From: Sphingobacterium sp.
GTDB taxonomy: Bacteria; Bacteroidota; Bacteroidia; Sphingobacteriales; Sphingobacteriaceae
Assembly (NCBI GenBank): GCA_029239355.1
Contig: JAQZAZ010000003.1
Location: forward strand, 62,001-126,000
Direction: 5' to 3'
Length of the DNA stretch: 64,000 nt
Part shown: positions 18,051 through 27,072 of the stretch, piece after piece
Layout: each line of letters starts with the position of its first letter
Position numbering within the stretch: position 1 is the first letter of the stretch
Notes under the pieces: model-generated
What the model saw: only the letters and a program-made list of their open reading frames with translations
Told to the model about the DNA's origin: nothing
The model's database searches: none
Translations under genes and position numbers: made by a program

Positions 18051-19217
18051 ATGAAACAATTGCATCTCATTATCGTATTATTTCTATTCAATAGTGTCTT
18101 GGCTATTGGTCAGGAGGACATCAAAATAACCCATCTCCCTTTTATCCAGGGATTGACCGAACATTCAGTATCCATTGTTTGGACAACAGACCAGCCAGCA
18201 ACAGGATGGGTAGAACTGGCACCGGATGATTCGAGCCACTTTTATTTTGAGGAAAGGACCAAATACTTTGCATCAGCCTACGGTTTTAAGAATGTCGGCA
18301 CACTACATCAGGTGACATTGAACAACCTGAAACCGGGAACACGATACCGATACCGTGTATACAGTCAACAAGTTTTAAAACATGAAGGTGTCAATGTACA
18401 ATATGGAAAAGTTGTGGCCAGCAACGTCTATCGGCAGGCGCCATTATCCTTTCAGACACTAGGCAATGCCGCCTCGACTCATTTTACTGTTGTCAATGAT
18501 ATCCATGAACGCAATGAGGTGCTGGATAAACTATTGGATATCGGCGATTTAAAAACAAGCGATTTTGTCGTTTTCAACGGGGACATGGTGAATAATCTCT
18601 TGAGCGAGAAACAACTATATGACGGATTTATGGACACGGCCATTAAAAGATTTGCGAGTGAAAAACCCATGTTCTATTCACGAGGAAACCACGAAACCCG
18701 TGGCCCCTTTGCAACTGAGTATCCAAAATATTTCCCGACACCGACAGGTAAACTCTATTATCAATTCCGGCATGGCAACACAGGTTTCATCGTACTCGAC
18801 TGTGGCGAAGACAAACCCGATACGGATATCGAATATAGCGGTATTGTGGAAATGGATAATTATCGGACAGAACAGGCCGCCTGGCTTGCGCAAGCAGTTG
18901 AAGATCCGTCATTTAAAGATGCCAAATATAAAGTGGTCATCTGCCATATGCCCCCTTTTGGAGGCTGGCACGGTGAACAGGAAATCTTAGAAAAATTTGT
19001 CCCCATCTTAAATAAGGCCGGCGCACAAATCATGTTATCTGGCCATCTGCATAAACATATTATCCAAAATGCGACAAACAGCATCCATTTCCCCATTATT
19101 GTTAACTCAAACAACAATGTACTTCGGGTGGATCTAAACAATGAAAAAGGAACCTTTAAAATCCTGGATCAGCAAGGGAAAGTCGTGGATCAGGTCGTGA
19201 TCAAGCCGCTGAACTAA
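18051..19217 (+). CDS. Purple-acid-phosphatase-like metallophosphoesterase
   Basis: 388-residue secreted phosphoesterase. Signal peptide MKQLHLIIVLFLFNSVLAIG, then a fibronectin-like N-terminal domain of the purple acid phosphatase type (SVSIVWTTDQPATGWVEL; LKPGTRYRYRVYSQ, residues about 20-135). A calcineurin-like catalytic domain follows with the metal-ligand blocks VNDIHERN, FNGDMVNN, SRGNHETRG, VICHMPPFGG and SGHLHKH in the right order. It would act in the periplasm or at the surface on a phosphomonoester or diester. It directly follows SusD (1 nt), so it belongs to the operon. This suggests that the imported ligand carries phosphate or is released by dephosphorylation. Confidence 0.9.
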   Translation: MKQLHLIIVLFLFNSVLAIGQEDIKITHLPFIQGLTEHSVSIVWTTDQPATGWVELAPDDSSHFYFEERTKYFASAYGFKNVGTLHQVTLNNLKPGTRYRYRVYSQQVLKHEGVNVQYGKVVASNVYRQAPLSFQTLGNAASTHFTVVNDIHERNEVLDKLLDIGDLKTSDFVVFNGDMVNNLLSEKQLYDGFMDTAIKRFASEKPMFYSRGNHETRGPFATEYPKYFPTPTGKLYYQFRHGNTGFIVLDCGEDKPDTDIEYSGIVEMDNYRTEQAAWLAQAVEDPSFKDAKYKVVICHMPPFGGWHGEQEILEKFVPILNKAGAQIMLSGHLHKHIIQNATNSIHFPIIVNSNNNVLRVDLNNEKGTFKILDQQGKVVDQVVIKPLN

Positions 19218-19236
19218 TTCCCATTAATTTTCTGAC

Positions 19237-19275
19237 AAAAGCGGAGTTTCCAAAGTTTTGGCAACTCCGCTTTTT
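19237..19275 (+). terminator. Strong intrinsic terminator of the SusCD operon
   Basis: Stem GCGGAGTT (19241-19248) with AACTCCGC (19263-19270), extended inside by CCAAA/TTTGG and outside by A4/T5; a T5 run ends at 19275. Points rightward, 20-58 nt after the metallophosphoesterase stop. Confidence 0.9.
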
Positions 19276-19411
19276 CGCTGATCTTAGCCCAATCTTCTAC
19301 TGGCATATTTCAGCTATTCTATTTTGAATGTAGGTATTTTACGTTTCAGACCTCTCCTTTCTTCGCCTTAAAAGGTTATATTAAGTTAGCGGTTTGACAG
19401 AAAGCGGTGAA

Positions 19412-19429
19412 TACATTTGATTTTTGTAA
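19412..19429 (+). promoter_or_regulatory. -7 element and shared AraC-associated motif (copy 1)
   Basis: TACATTTG (19412-19419) matches the Bacteroidota -7 consensus perfectly and overlaps the 14-bp motif TTTGATTTTTGTAA (19416-19429). The motif lies 12 nt before the AraC start codon. Related copies are at 20362-20375, 58868-58881 and 59808-59821. It may be a regulator-binding site, a promoter with its initially transcribed region, or both. Confidence 0.55.
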
Positions 19430-19441
19430 CTTTGAAAAATC

Positions 19442-20359
19442 ATGAGTGAAACGTTAGAGACCATACAAGATTATTATAAGCGATTGAGCCATCTGCATTC
19501 CAACGATGGGACAATATTGGATGTGGAGCTCGGAAAATCACATTTTAATATTTCGCCCCGTAAGTACTGTGATTTCAAAACGCCCTACAATAGACGTGAC
19601 TTTTATAAGATCAGTCTAATCTTGGGGAAAGGTTGGTTTAAATATGGTCCACACGAGTTGTATATCGATCGGCCAGCTCTTTTTTTACCTGCGCTGAATA
19701 TTCCTTATAGCTGGGTCTGCGACACAAATGAGCAAGAAGGGTATTTTTGTTTATTCAACCAAGAGTTTTTTACTGGCAGTCAAACATTTGAACCTTTTAA
19801 AAAAACATCACTATTCAAGGAATGGAGTAAGCCGATTGTTTTTTTGGATGCGGAACAGTTAAATCTACTTACAAGTTTTTTTGACAATATGTTTCGTCTG
19901 AATAACTCCGGTTATCCTTTACGCTGCAGTGCGATCAAGAGCAATTTGGCAGCCGTTCTTCACCTCGCGCTGGAATGGCGAGTAGAAGATGTCGCTCCCC
20001 AGGACCAATCCGGCAGCCTACGTATGTATCGTCTATTTGACGAACTGCTGCATAAGCAGTTTCCTCTGGACTCTCCGGCGTATCCACTAGCATTACGTAC
20101 AGCTGCTGATTTTGCCCAACGACTAAATGTACATGTCAACCATCTCAATGCTTCTGTCAAATCGGTCACCAATCTGACCACTACACAGATCATTAAAAGA
20201 AAAACTTTTGAAGAAGCAAAAAATCTTTTAATCTACACCGATTGGAATGTCGCTGAGATCGGTTATACGCTTGGGTTTGAAGAACCAACCCATTTCAACA
20301 ATTTCTTTAAGAAAAATGCAGGAACATCCCCGCTTAAATTCAGACAGAAAAACAAGTGA
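19442..20359 (+). CDS. AraC-family transcriptional regulator
   Basis: 305-residue regulator with an N-terminal cupin-like ligand-binding domain (residues about 30-160, with YNRRDFYKISLILGKGW) and a C-terminal AraC double helix-turn-helix (about 215-302). In the latter, FAQRLNVHVNHLN is the first recognition region and WNVAEIGYTLGFEEPTHFNNFFKK the second, ending in SPLKFR. It is a clear paralogue of the regulator at 58893 (shared YKISLI, QxGYFC, FAxRLxVHVNHLN and LGFEExxHFxNFFKK). It probably controls itself and the efflux gene at 20448, because the same motif lies before both. Confidence 0.93.
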   Translation: MSETLETIQDYYKRLSHLHSNDGTILDVELGKSHFNISPRKYCDFKTPYNRRDFYKISLILGKGWFKYGPHELYIDRPALFLPALNIPYSWVCDTNEQEGYFCLFNQEFFTGSQTFEPFKKTSLFKEWSKPIVFLDAEQLNLLTSFFDNMFRLNNSGYPLRCSAIKSNLAAVLHLALEWRVEDVAPQDQSGSLRMYRLFDELLHKQFPLDSPAYPLALRTAADFAQRLNVHVNHLNASVKSVTNLTTTQIIKRKTFEEAKNLLIYTDWNVAEIGYTLGFEEPTHFNNFFKKNAGTSPLKFRQKNK

Positions 20360-20361
20360 TA

Positions 20362-20375
20362 TTTGATTTTCGTAA
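20362..20375 (+). promoter_or_regulatory. Shared AraC-associated motif (copy 2), upstream of the efflux gene
   Basis: TTTGATTTTCGTAA differs from copy 1 (19416-19429) at a single position. It starts right after the AraC stop codon, 72 nt before the efflux start. Confidence 0.5.
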
Positions 20376-20447
20376 TTTTTACTTTGTCAAATAGTACCAA
20401 CGCTATCAAAAAAGTCTCTAGTTTTGTTTCATAAAAAGAGCAAGACA

Positions 20448-21647
20448 ATGTTGAGACAAGCATCCGCGCAACGCATTAAGCTAGTTACGTTCATGGCATT
20501 TGTATCCATGCCACTTTCTGGATTTGTAACGGACATCTACCTGCCTTCGTTTCCGGCAATGGCCAAAAGTTTACATGTTCACGAGCGGGATATTCAATTG
20601 ACATTAACAAGTTATTTACTCAGTTATGGTATCTCCCAGTTAATTATAGGCAACATTCTTGACAGTATCGGCCGGTATCGTCCCAAAGTCCTGGCTTTGA
20701 TGCTGTTGATACTGAGCAGCCTTTTGATAGCGCATACAGACAGCGTATTTTTCATTTGTCTGTTAAGAGTTGTCCAAGGTGTGGCCATATCTATTCTGGT
20801 GGTGGCCACGCGTGCGCTTTTCGTGGATCTTTATGCCGGTGAGCGATTAAAGAATTACCTGAGTTACTTTACAATTGTCTGGTCCTGCGGTCCGATTCTT
20901 GCACCATTTCTGGGCGGCTATCTGGAAAAAATTTTCAACTGGCAAGCCAACTTCTATTTTCTTACTTTTTATGCCAGTGGCTTATTGTTGTTTGAAGTCC
21001 TTTATAGTGGGGAAAGTATTGCCGAAAAGAAAAAAATCAACCTAAGGGACAACTTGAACCTGTATAAAATGATGTTGCAGAATAAACGTTTTATATTGGG
21101 GATATTGGTGCTGGGATTTAGTTACTCTATTGTTATGCTATTCAACATTACAGGCCCATTTATTATAGAAAATACATTTCATTTTTCTTCCGTTACAATT
21201 GGCTACTGTACCTTGATACTTGGTTTTTCCTGGATGATCGGTGGGTTTATCACAAAAAAGCGTATGCATCTTGACTTTGTTCCCCGTGTGATTGCTCCTG
21301 TTCTATTGCAGGCATCTCTTATTATCGCTTTAATGATGGTCGGCATATTTCAACAGAATCTATATATTATGCTAGGTTTTGCATTTTTTATTCATACGAT
21401 TTCGGGCGTCTTATTTACAAGCTTTTTTACCACTAGCATGTTATTTTTTCCAAAACATGCCGGTACTGCCGGCGGTTTAATGGGGGGAATGGTTTATATT
21501 GTAACATCGCTATCCAACTTTATTGTAGCGATAAGTGGTAAAGTGACAACGCAAAATGGGCTAGCCTGGCGTTATTTTATCTTTTCGACTTTTCTAACCC
21601 TTATCATGCTATTTATGTGGAAATTACAGAAAGTTAACGCGGAGTAG
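20448..21647 (+). CDS. Major facilitator efflux transporter, Bcr/CflA type
   Basis: 400-residue inner-membrane drug/proton antiporter from the ATG at 20448; an in-frame ATG at 20424 would add eight residues. Twelve hydrophobic segments can be counted. Motif A appears as IGNILDSIGRYRPKVL in the loop between helices 2 and 3. The Bcr/CflA-like opening with FVTDIYLPSFPAMAKSL (residues about 26-42) and the first-half motif RVVQGVAISILVVATRALFVD (about 105-125) support the subfamily. The substrate is unknown; members export chloramphenicol, bicyclomycin or sulfonamides. Lies downstream of an AraC regulator with a shared promoter-proximal motif, so it is likely regulated by it. Confidence 0.88.
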   Translation: MLRQASAQRIKLVTFMAFVSMPLSGFVTDIYLPSFPAMAKSLHVHERDIQLTLTSYLLSYGISQLIIGNILDSIGRYRPKVLALMLLILSSLLIAHTDSVFFICLLRVVQGVAISILVVATRALFVDLYAGERLKNYLSYFTIVWSCGPILAPFLGGYLEKIFNWQANFYFLTFYASGLLLFEVLYSGESIAEKKKINLRDNLNLYKMMLQNKRFILGILVLGFSYSIVMLFNITGPFIIENTFHFSSVTIGYCTLILGFSWMIGGFITKKRMHLDFVPRVIAPVLLQASLIIALMMVGIFQQNLYIMLGFAFFIHTISGVLFTSFFTTSMLFFPKHAGTAGGLMGGMVYIVTSLSNFIVAISGKVTTQNGLAWRYFIFSTFLTLIMLFMWKLQKVNAE

Positions 21648-21824
21648 TAGAGTTGATCACATCAGTCCGATCGATATTGAGAAGAGATAAAATATTTTAT
21701 TATTTTTAAATATGTCGATATTAATTGCTATTGCAAGAAATGGAAGTGTTTTTTATAATTGGAATTGATAATGTTCCTTAAATATTAAAAACTGATTATT
21801 AACGCAACAAAGAGTATTAAATAA

Positions 21825-22349
21825 ATGGACACATCGATAATTCTGAAGCCCCTATCAATCCAGCATGTCAGATCATTTTATACTTGGCTAAACGATCCGG
21901 AAGCGATTAAATATTCACTTTCATTATTTCAATCTTTAAATACAAAAGAAGCGATCGATAAATGGTTTATCTCTGTGGTCAACGATTCAAAAAATTATAA
22001 TCAAGGAATTTTTCTCGCCAATTCAAATACACTTGTTGGCTATGCGGGGATCTGTAATATCTCGGCATCAAACAAACTTGGCGAGTATTTTATCTTTATA
22101 GGGGACCGCAATCAATGGGGAAAAGGTATAGGCTCACAAGTAACGAAACTGATTGTTGCCTTGGGATTTGAAGAATTAAACCTCAACCGCATTATGCTTA
22201 CGGTTTCGGAGCCCAATTATGCTGCTGTGAAAGCATATACGAACGCAGGTTTCAAATTGGAAGGAAAGATGCGTCAGGCATGCTATAGAGATAATAAATT
22301 CCATGATAAATTAATCATGTCAATATTAAGAGAAGAATGGAATAATTGA
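21825..22349 (+). CDS. GNAT family N-acetyltransferase
   Basis: 174-residue acetyltransferase of the RimJ/RimL (Acetyltransf_3) group. It shows the N-terminal LKPLSIQHVRSFYTWLNDPEAIKYS, acetyl-CoA motif A in FIGDRNQWGKGIGSQVTKL (the QWGKGIG loop, residues about 98-107), and the C-terminal NYAAVKAYTNAGFKLEGKMR motif. This pattern resembles enzymes that acetylate amino sugars or aminoglycoside-like amines, but the substrate is not readable. It is a stand-alone gene with an AT-rich upstream region and is convergent with the GH43 locus. Confidence 0.88.
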   Translation: MDTSIILKPLSIQHVRSFYTWLNDPEAIKYSLSLFQSLNTKEAIDKWFISVVNDSKNYNQGIFLANSNTLVGYAGICNISASNKLGEYFIFIGDRNQWGKGIGSQVTKLIVALGFEELNLNRIMLTVSEPNYAAVKAYTNAGFKLEGKMRQACYRDNKFHDKLIMSILREEWNN

Positions 22350-22401
22350 CAGGTTGTTTGTCAATACATTTCAAATAACAATAATCTATTAAATGCACAC
22401 T

Positions 22402-22437
22402 AAAAAATTGGTGCCACATCGGTACGGGTGGCACCAA
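22402..22437 (-). terminator. Intrinsic terminator of the GH43 locus
   Basis: Perfect 10-bp inverted repeat TTGGTGCCAC (22408-22417) and GTGGCACCAA (22428-22437). The minus-strand transcript ends in T6 (A6 at 22402-22407). It lies just beyond the stop of the leftward gene at 22451. It could also slow readthrough from the GNAT gene on the other side. Confidence 0.85.
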
Positions 22438-22450
22438 TATAAAAACCAAA

Positions 22451-24463
22451 TTACTGTTTCCGCGCTGTTGCCAGAAATTCTTCCGTTCTAGATGGGCTCA
22501 ACAGCTCCCAGAGGGAAGCAACGGTCCAGCCGGGAGCAAAAATATCATTATAAAATCCTTTTCCATTTTTGCCATAATCCCAATTTGTATGTTGAACGAC
22601 CTCCGGATAATAACCTATTTTAGCAATATTGAAAAGATGGTCTTTAACCGGCATCAATTGTAACATAGAACTCTTAATCACACTCGAAAAAGCGGAGAGC
22701 CGCTGTTCTTTGGTTTCCTTGGCGAGCCAATCGAGAACAGCTGCGAATTCAAAGATAAAAACATCGACATGGTTGTTCTCAACAGAGACATTTCCCCAGC
22801 CACGGGATTTAAAACCAACATCGCCCAACATTTGTCCTGTGGCAAAAGGCACATCCCAGGTATAATACCAAGTAAGACAAAAATAAGCTGCTTTCTTACA
22901 CTGCTCCAAATAATATTGACGCTCTTTCCCTTTACTTACCAAGGCCAAATAATACATTGCTGTAGAAGCATATAAAGATGCTTCCTTATCCTCACAATTG
23001 GCATCTAAGGTGGACGAAAAGTAATCTGATTTAGAAATAATCTCCCGTTCTAAATATATTGCAGATTTTTGCGCCTGTTGAAGATATTCCCCTTGTTTAA
23101 AATAAACAGAAGCCATAACCAATGGAACCGTGGCCGAAGGTGTGCTACCGCCGCTGCCATCTTTTACCTGTAGCTGATCGTCAAATTTACGGGGAAAGCT
23201 TCCATCCGCCTGCTGGAGTTTTGCAAAATTGCCAAGTAACTTTTTAATACGCCGTTCCCATTCAGGATGCTTTCTACCCTTTTTCTGTTCATAACCGAGG
23301 TAATTTAGCATCGCAAAGATCCCCTCCGACTGTCGTCGAATACTGAATTCTTTTGTTTCGTTGTTGTGTGTAAAATCGACGAACTCCCTAAAAAATCCAC
23401 TATCGGTAAAACCATGCTGTAGATAACTGTCAAATATTGCCTTAGCGTTGCTGACCAATTGAGTCTGCCCGTGAGTTTCTCCATATTCAAGTGCATTGTA
23501 TGCGTTGAGCAAGACTCGCCCCACAAATCCCACTTCTGCGGATCCGGTATTGTTGCAATCATCTGTCCGCATATGTACTCCTGAATAGTATTTTAGTTCC
23601 TTGTCACCGACATAACTCTCCTTAAAGAAATTTGCTAAAATATCTTTGGCTTGATCCGGAGTATAAGTAGTCGGAAACGTCGACGGCTTCTGCCTGTCGT
23701 AGGAATAAGTCCATGCCTTGGACACAAAATCACCATAATTATCGGCTTTACCTTCATTGATCTCCCAGGAAAGATGTCTTGTTTCACCTTTTTCAAGTTT
23801 TTCAAAGGCAACAACCTCGGGAGCTAAGGTTAATTTTCGGAGATAAGTCTTGGGTGCTTCGTGATAAGGAAACCCAAAGACCAAAGCTGAGGTTCCATCT
23901 ACATTTTTAAATCCGGTAAATCCAAGATCAGTTTTACCACTTAGAATCACCTCTCCACCTTGAAGTGGGGTCAAGGCATCCCGTTCTATTTTATCTAATC
24001 GGATAACGGTATAATATGTATTAGAAGCCGCATTGAAAACACCAGTCAAAGGTGTGCTAAGGCGGTCTTCCCGTACCTGCCAGCTATCGCTGGTTTTAAA
24101 GGAAGGTGCCTCCTGCGGTGACCGCATATTTTTATGATACCAGAAACCCGGCATCAGAAACTCACTTTCGGTATGTGTATACTTTTTAATTTTAAATGTT
24201 TTTTCAAAATTAAAGTATACCCGTTCTTTGGCAGTTACAACTACATTGACAATTGTTGTCCCTCCATTTTTGACAATAGTCTGCTTCACATCCAAGGGCA
24301 TAATCGTAGTGGACTCCAGTGTCTGCCCACCATTGTCAAGTAGTTCAAAGCGTTTGGCCGGATTGCCCGGTGCCTTCAACAGGATTGCCTGGCTCATTTC
24401 CTGAGCGCTCAGGGCATACGAGTTTGCGACTAATAATAAAGAAATTAAAAAGTTTTTTTTCAT
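22451..24463 (-). CDS. Secreted protein with helical-barrel features, putative glycan-degrading enzyme
   Basis: 670-residue secreted protein with a signal peptide (FLISLLLVANSYALSAQ). Residues about 20-240 look beta-rich. From about 255 to 655 the sequence is helical with repeated aromatic and acidic pairs typical of six-hairpin (alpha/alpha)6 glycosidases and lyases, for example HMRTDDCNNTGSAEVGF, SIRRQSEGIFAMLNYLG, LQQADGSFPRKFDD and DANCEDKEASLYASTAMYYL. I cannot place it in a numbered family. It is the last gene of the SusC/SusD/GH43 operon (49 nt after GH43), so a role in breaking down the same glycan is inferred. Acid candidates are the DD and ED/KE clusters. Confidence 0.72.
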   Translation of the reverse strand: MKKNFLISLLLVANSYALSAQEMSQAILLKAPGNPAKRFELLDNGGQTLESTTIMPLDVKQTIVKNGGTTIVNVVVTAKERVYFNFEKTFKIKKYTHTESEFLMPGFWYHKNMRSPQEAPSFKTSDSWQVREDRLSTPLTGVFNAASNTYYTVIRLDKIERDALTPLQGGEVILSGKTDLGFTGFKNVDGTSALVFGFPYHEAPKTYLRKLTLAPEVVAFEKLEKGETRHLSWEINEGKADNYGDFVSKAWTYSYDRQKPSTFPTTYTPDQAKDILANFFKESYVGDKELKYYSGVHMRTDDCNNTGSAEVGFVGRVLLNAYNALEYGETHGQTQLVSNAKAIFDSYLQHGFTDSGFFREFVDFTHNNETKEFSIRRQSEGIFAMLNYLGYEQKKGRKHPEWERRIKKLLGNFAKLQQADGSFPRKFDDQLQVKDGSGGSTPSATVPLVMASVYFKQGEYLQQAQKSAIYLEREIISKSDYFSSTLDANCEDKEASLYASTAMYYLALVSKGKERQYYLEQCKKAAYFCLTWYYTWDVPFATGQMLGDVGFKSRGWGNVSVENNHVDVFIFEFAAVLDWLAKETKEQRLSAFSSVIKSSMLQLMPVKDHLFNIAKIGYYPEVVQHTNWDYGKNGKGFYNDIFAPGWTVASLWELLSPSRTEEFLATARKQ

Positions 24464-24512
24464 TCGAATGATTGTTATTGAGTACCCATTTCTGGCTATA
24501 TATATTGCTGAT

Positions 24513-25469
24513 TTATTTTCGTTTTATTTTCGGACGAATAATTTCCGTGGATATTTTCATGAGGGGAACCGCATCTGCTGTCCAACTAACATCGGCTATG
24601 TACATCGCCCTTGGATGGATACTATCTTTGCTATGATGCGCGTGGAAAACGATTTTGAGTTTCCCGTCTTTATCCCAAAAAAGTGCATTATGCCCCACAC
24701 CGACCAGATCCGCTGGCAACTGCAGAATTGGGTTTCCGGTATATTTTGTCCAGGGTCCTGTAGGTGAACTTGCTGTAGCCAGACCAATACCGTAGCGCTG
24801 GCTTTCGTAACTATTCGCCGAATAGGTCATGTAATATAGGTTATTATGTTTAATGACAAATGGGCCTTCATTAACTAATCCCCATACTTTTTCCCATTCC
24901 TGTGATACCGCGATATGCTGTTTCAGGGTGTTACCATTGATCGTTTTCAGGTCAGCAGCAAGTTGCGCCGACCATACTGCGGATCCATTATTAAAACGGA
25001 CAAAATAGAGATAAGCTGTGCCATTATTGTCGATAAATAGACTATTGTCAATGGCCTTTTCACTTTCTAGCATTGGTGTTTTTGGCTCTTGAACAAATGG
25101 TCCCAACGGTGAATCTGAAGTCGCGACACAAATATGTTCATTGGCACTGTAATACATATAGAACTTCTTTTTATCCTTAATGTAATAGATTTCGGGAGCC
25201 CAAAACCAACGTCCACCCCAAGAGTCCTCGCCTTTTAACGTCAGCACATTTGATTTGCTCCAATAACGAAGGTCGTCCGAAGTATATACTTCGATACCGT
25301 TTTCGGCATTTGTACCGTAGGCGTAATAAGTATCTTCATACAACAGAATAAAAGGATCAGCCAACGGTACAGCTGGTTCGAACACAAAATCACTCTTTTC
25401 GGACTTTGAGCAGCTGAAGCTATAAAGTGACAATAGCAACAGTAAACAAATATAAATTAGCTTTTTCAT
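24513..25469 (-). CDS. Glycoside hydrolase family 43 lipoprotein
   Basis: 318-residue five-bladed beta-propeller glycosidase, probably arabinofuranosidase, xylosidase or galactosidase-like; specificity cannot be read. Lipoprotein signal LLLLLSLYSFSC (Cys near residue 20). The three catalytic acids are recognisable in order: the general base Asp in VPLADPFILLYEDTYYAYG, the pKa-modulating Asp in EKAIDNSLFIDNNG, and the general acid Glu in GLVNEGPFVIKHN. The blade motif WFWAPEIYYIKDKKKFYMYY is typical. It is the third gene of the leftward operon, 26 nt after the SusD stop. Confidence 0.93.
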   Translation of the reverse strand: MKKLIYICLLLLLSLYSFSCSKSEKSDFVFEPAVPLADPFILLYEDTYYAYGTNAENGIEVYTSDDLRYWSKSNVLTLKGEDSWGGRWFWAPEIYYIKDKKKFYMYYSANEHICVATSDSPLGPFVQEPKTPMLESEKAIDNSLFIDNNGTAYLYFVRFNNGSAVWSAQLAADLKTINGNTLKQHIAVSQEWEKVWGLVNEGPFVIKHNNLYYMTYSANSYESQRYGIGLATASSPTGPWTKYTGNPILQLPADLVGVGHNALFWDKDGKLKIVFHAHHSKDSIHPRAMYIADVSWTADAVPLMKISTEIIRPKIKRK

Positions 25470-25495
25470 TTCCTATAAAGTTTAAGGCTATGCCA

Positions 25496-27055
25496 TTAAT
25501 AATTTGGATTTTGTTTGACATTTGGATTATTGTTGACTTCATCCGAGGGAATCGGCAGTGAGCGGTGTTTCCCCAAGGTAAAATTATTAAAATCGGCATC
25601 CCTTTGTTTCAATTCGGCAAGTCCTTCTTGTGAATTTACCAAACCCCAACGTTTCAGATCTGCCCAGCGATGTCCTTCCGTAGCTAGTTCCAATACCCTT
25701 TCGGTTTGCAATCTTTTCAGGAATGCGGTTTTATCGGTAGTTGCACCGGGATAATTCAAGGCTAATTTTGGCATATTTACGCGTTCACGGACACGGTCGA
25801 CAAGCGCTACAGCCTCTGTCAGTGAACCATTTGAGGCTGCAATGCATTCTGCATACATTAACAACACATCGGAAAAACGAATTAGCCGCACATTTGTAGG
25901 ATTATAATAGTCATCAAAATCACGGAAGTAATCTGATCCATACTTTCTAAAAAACACACGTCCCGGCCAGTTACTCCACTGGGCCGCATCACTTGTCAAC
26001 CGATAGATTTTGTTATTATTTGGAAAGTCGTCCTGCATACCGTTATAAAATGCCGTATACCGCAATCGTACATCAAATCCATTGTCCCTATTTTTCTCTT
26101 TCTTAAATGCATCAACTAACCAGGGCCGAAGTTCTCCATCGGTCCAACCAATGCCTGGGGGGGCAAAAAATTGTCCACGGTTCAAGCCTAGATTGGGGCC
26201 CACGTCCAAATCACCATCGCCCGCAGGAGAGGGATTGGCGTCTGAATATTGGATCTCAAAAACAGATTCCACATTATTCTCTTTGGCTTTATCGAAATTA
26301 TCAAAATAATTGGCTGTCAAATTATAATAGCCCTTTCCGGCCCCTGTTACCAGCCAGGACAAATCTGCCTTTGCTTCATTCCATTGATGCAGCTGCATAT
26401 ATGATTTTGCCCGAAAAGCAAGTGCCGCGCCTTTGGTTGCCCTTCCTTTTTCGGAACCGCCCCATGCTTCGGGCAATAAGCTTTCGGCTTTACTAAAGTC
26501 GGCGATTGCCTGCGCATAAACTTCTGCTTCGGTATGGCCTTCCGGTTGAATTCCCGGGGTTGAAGGTTCCAATACAATTGGAAGACTGGGATTGGTACCA
26601 CCCCATAATAGCGCAAGGTAGTAGTAATATAGCCCCCGCAAGAAATACGCTTGTCCAAGGATCGGTCCCTGATCAGCTGGATTGGCAAAGGTAATATCTG
26701 GGGTATAATGCAGCACTTGATTTGCACGGAAAATAGCCTCGTAGCAATCGCGATAGGTCCAGGCATTTCCTTCCCAGAAATTATAGTTATTGTACCTAAA
26801 CTGTGTCCATTCTTTGAGTTCGGCCCAGGGACTTTGACTAAATCCTTCATCTGAGGTTAGATCCAAACGAAACCACATCCAGCGGCTAAAGGTGCCCGGT
26901 TTATAGAACATATTGTACACTGCGTTGACCCCACGTACCGCATCCTGTTCGGTTTTCCAATAGGTCTTTACGGTAATGGTATTGGGATTTTCCACATCCA
27001 CTTTGCAGGCTTGCATCAGGCCCACCGCCAATAAAATATAGAGTAGCTTTTTCAT
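25496..27055 (-). CDS. SusD/RagB-family nutrient-binding lipoprotein
   Basis: 519 residues from the ATG at 27055 (MKKLLYILLAVGLMQAC, a good lipobox). An in-frame ATG nine bases upstream is less suited to the signal. SusD hallmarks: NPNTITVKTYWKTEQDAVRGVNAVY near the N-terminus, GQAYFLRGLYYYYLALLWGG, GRATKGAALAFRAKSYMQL, RFSDVLLMYAECIAAS, and the terminal ELATEGHRWADLKRWGL and PIPSDEVNNNPNVKQNPNY. It is a surface glycan-binding partner of the SusC at 27073. The receptor stop and this start are 17 nt apart. Confidence 0.95.
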   Translation of the reverse strand: MKKLLYILLAVGLMQACKVDVENPNTITVKTYWKTEQDAVRGVNAVYNMFYKPGTFSRWMWFRLDLTSDEGFSQSPWAELKEWTQFRYNNYNFWEGNAWTYRDCYEAIFRANQVLHYTPDITFANPADQGPILGQAYFLRGLYYYYLALLWGGTNPSLPIVLEPSTPGIQPEGHTEAEVYAQAIADFSKAESLLPEAWGGSEKGRATKGAALAFRAKSYMQLHQWNEAKADLSWLVTGAGKGYYNLTANYFDNFDKAKENNVESVFEIQYSDANPSPAGDGDLDVGPNLGLNRGQFFAPPGIGWTDGELRPWLVDAFKKEKNRDNGFDVRLRYTAFYNGMQDDFPNNNKIYRLTSDAAQWSNWPGRVFFRKYGSDYFRDFDDYYNPTNVRLIRFSDVLLMYAECIAASNGSLTEAVALVDRVRERVNMPKLALNYPGATTDKTAFLKRLQTERVLELATEGHRWADLKRWGLVNSQEGLAELKQRDADFNNFTLGKHRSLPIPSDEVNNNPNVKQNPNY

Positions 27056-27072
27056 TGCGTTCAAAAATTAGG

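Noticed and set aside
26347..26850. Leftward 167-codon frame inside the SusD gene
   Set aside because: Out-of-frame shadow of the SusD coding sequence; composition is not protein-like.
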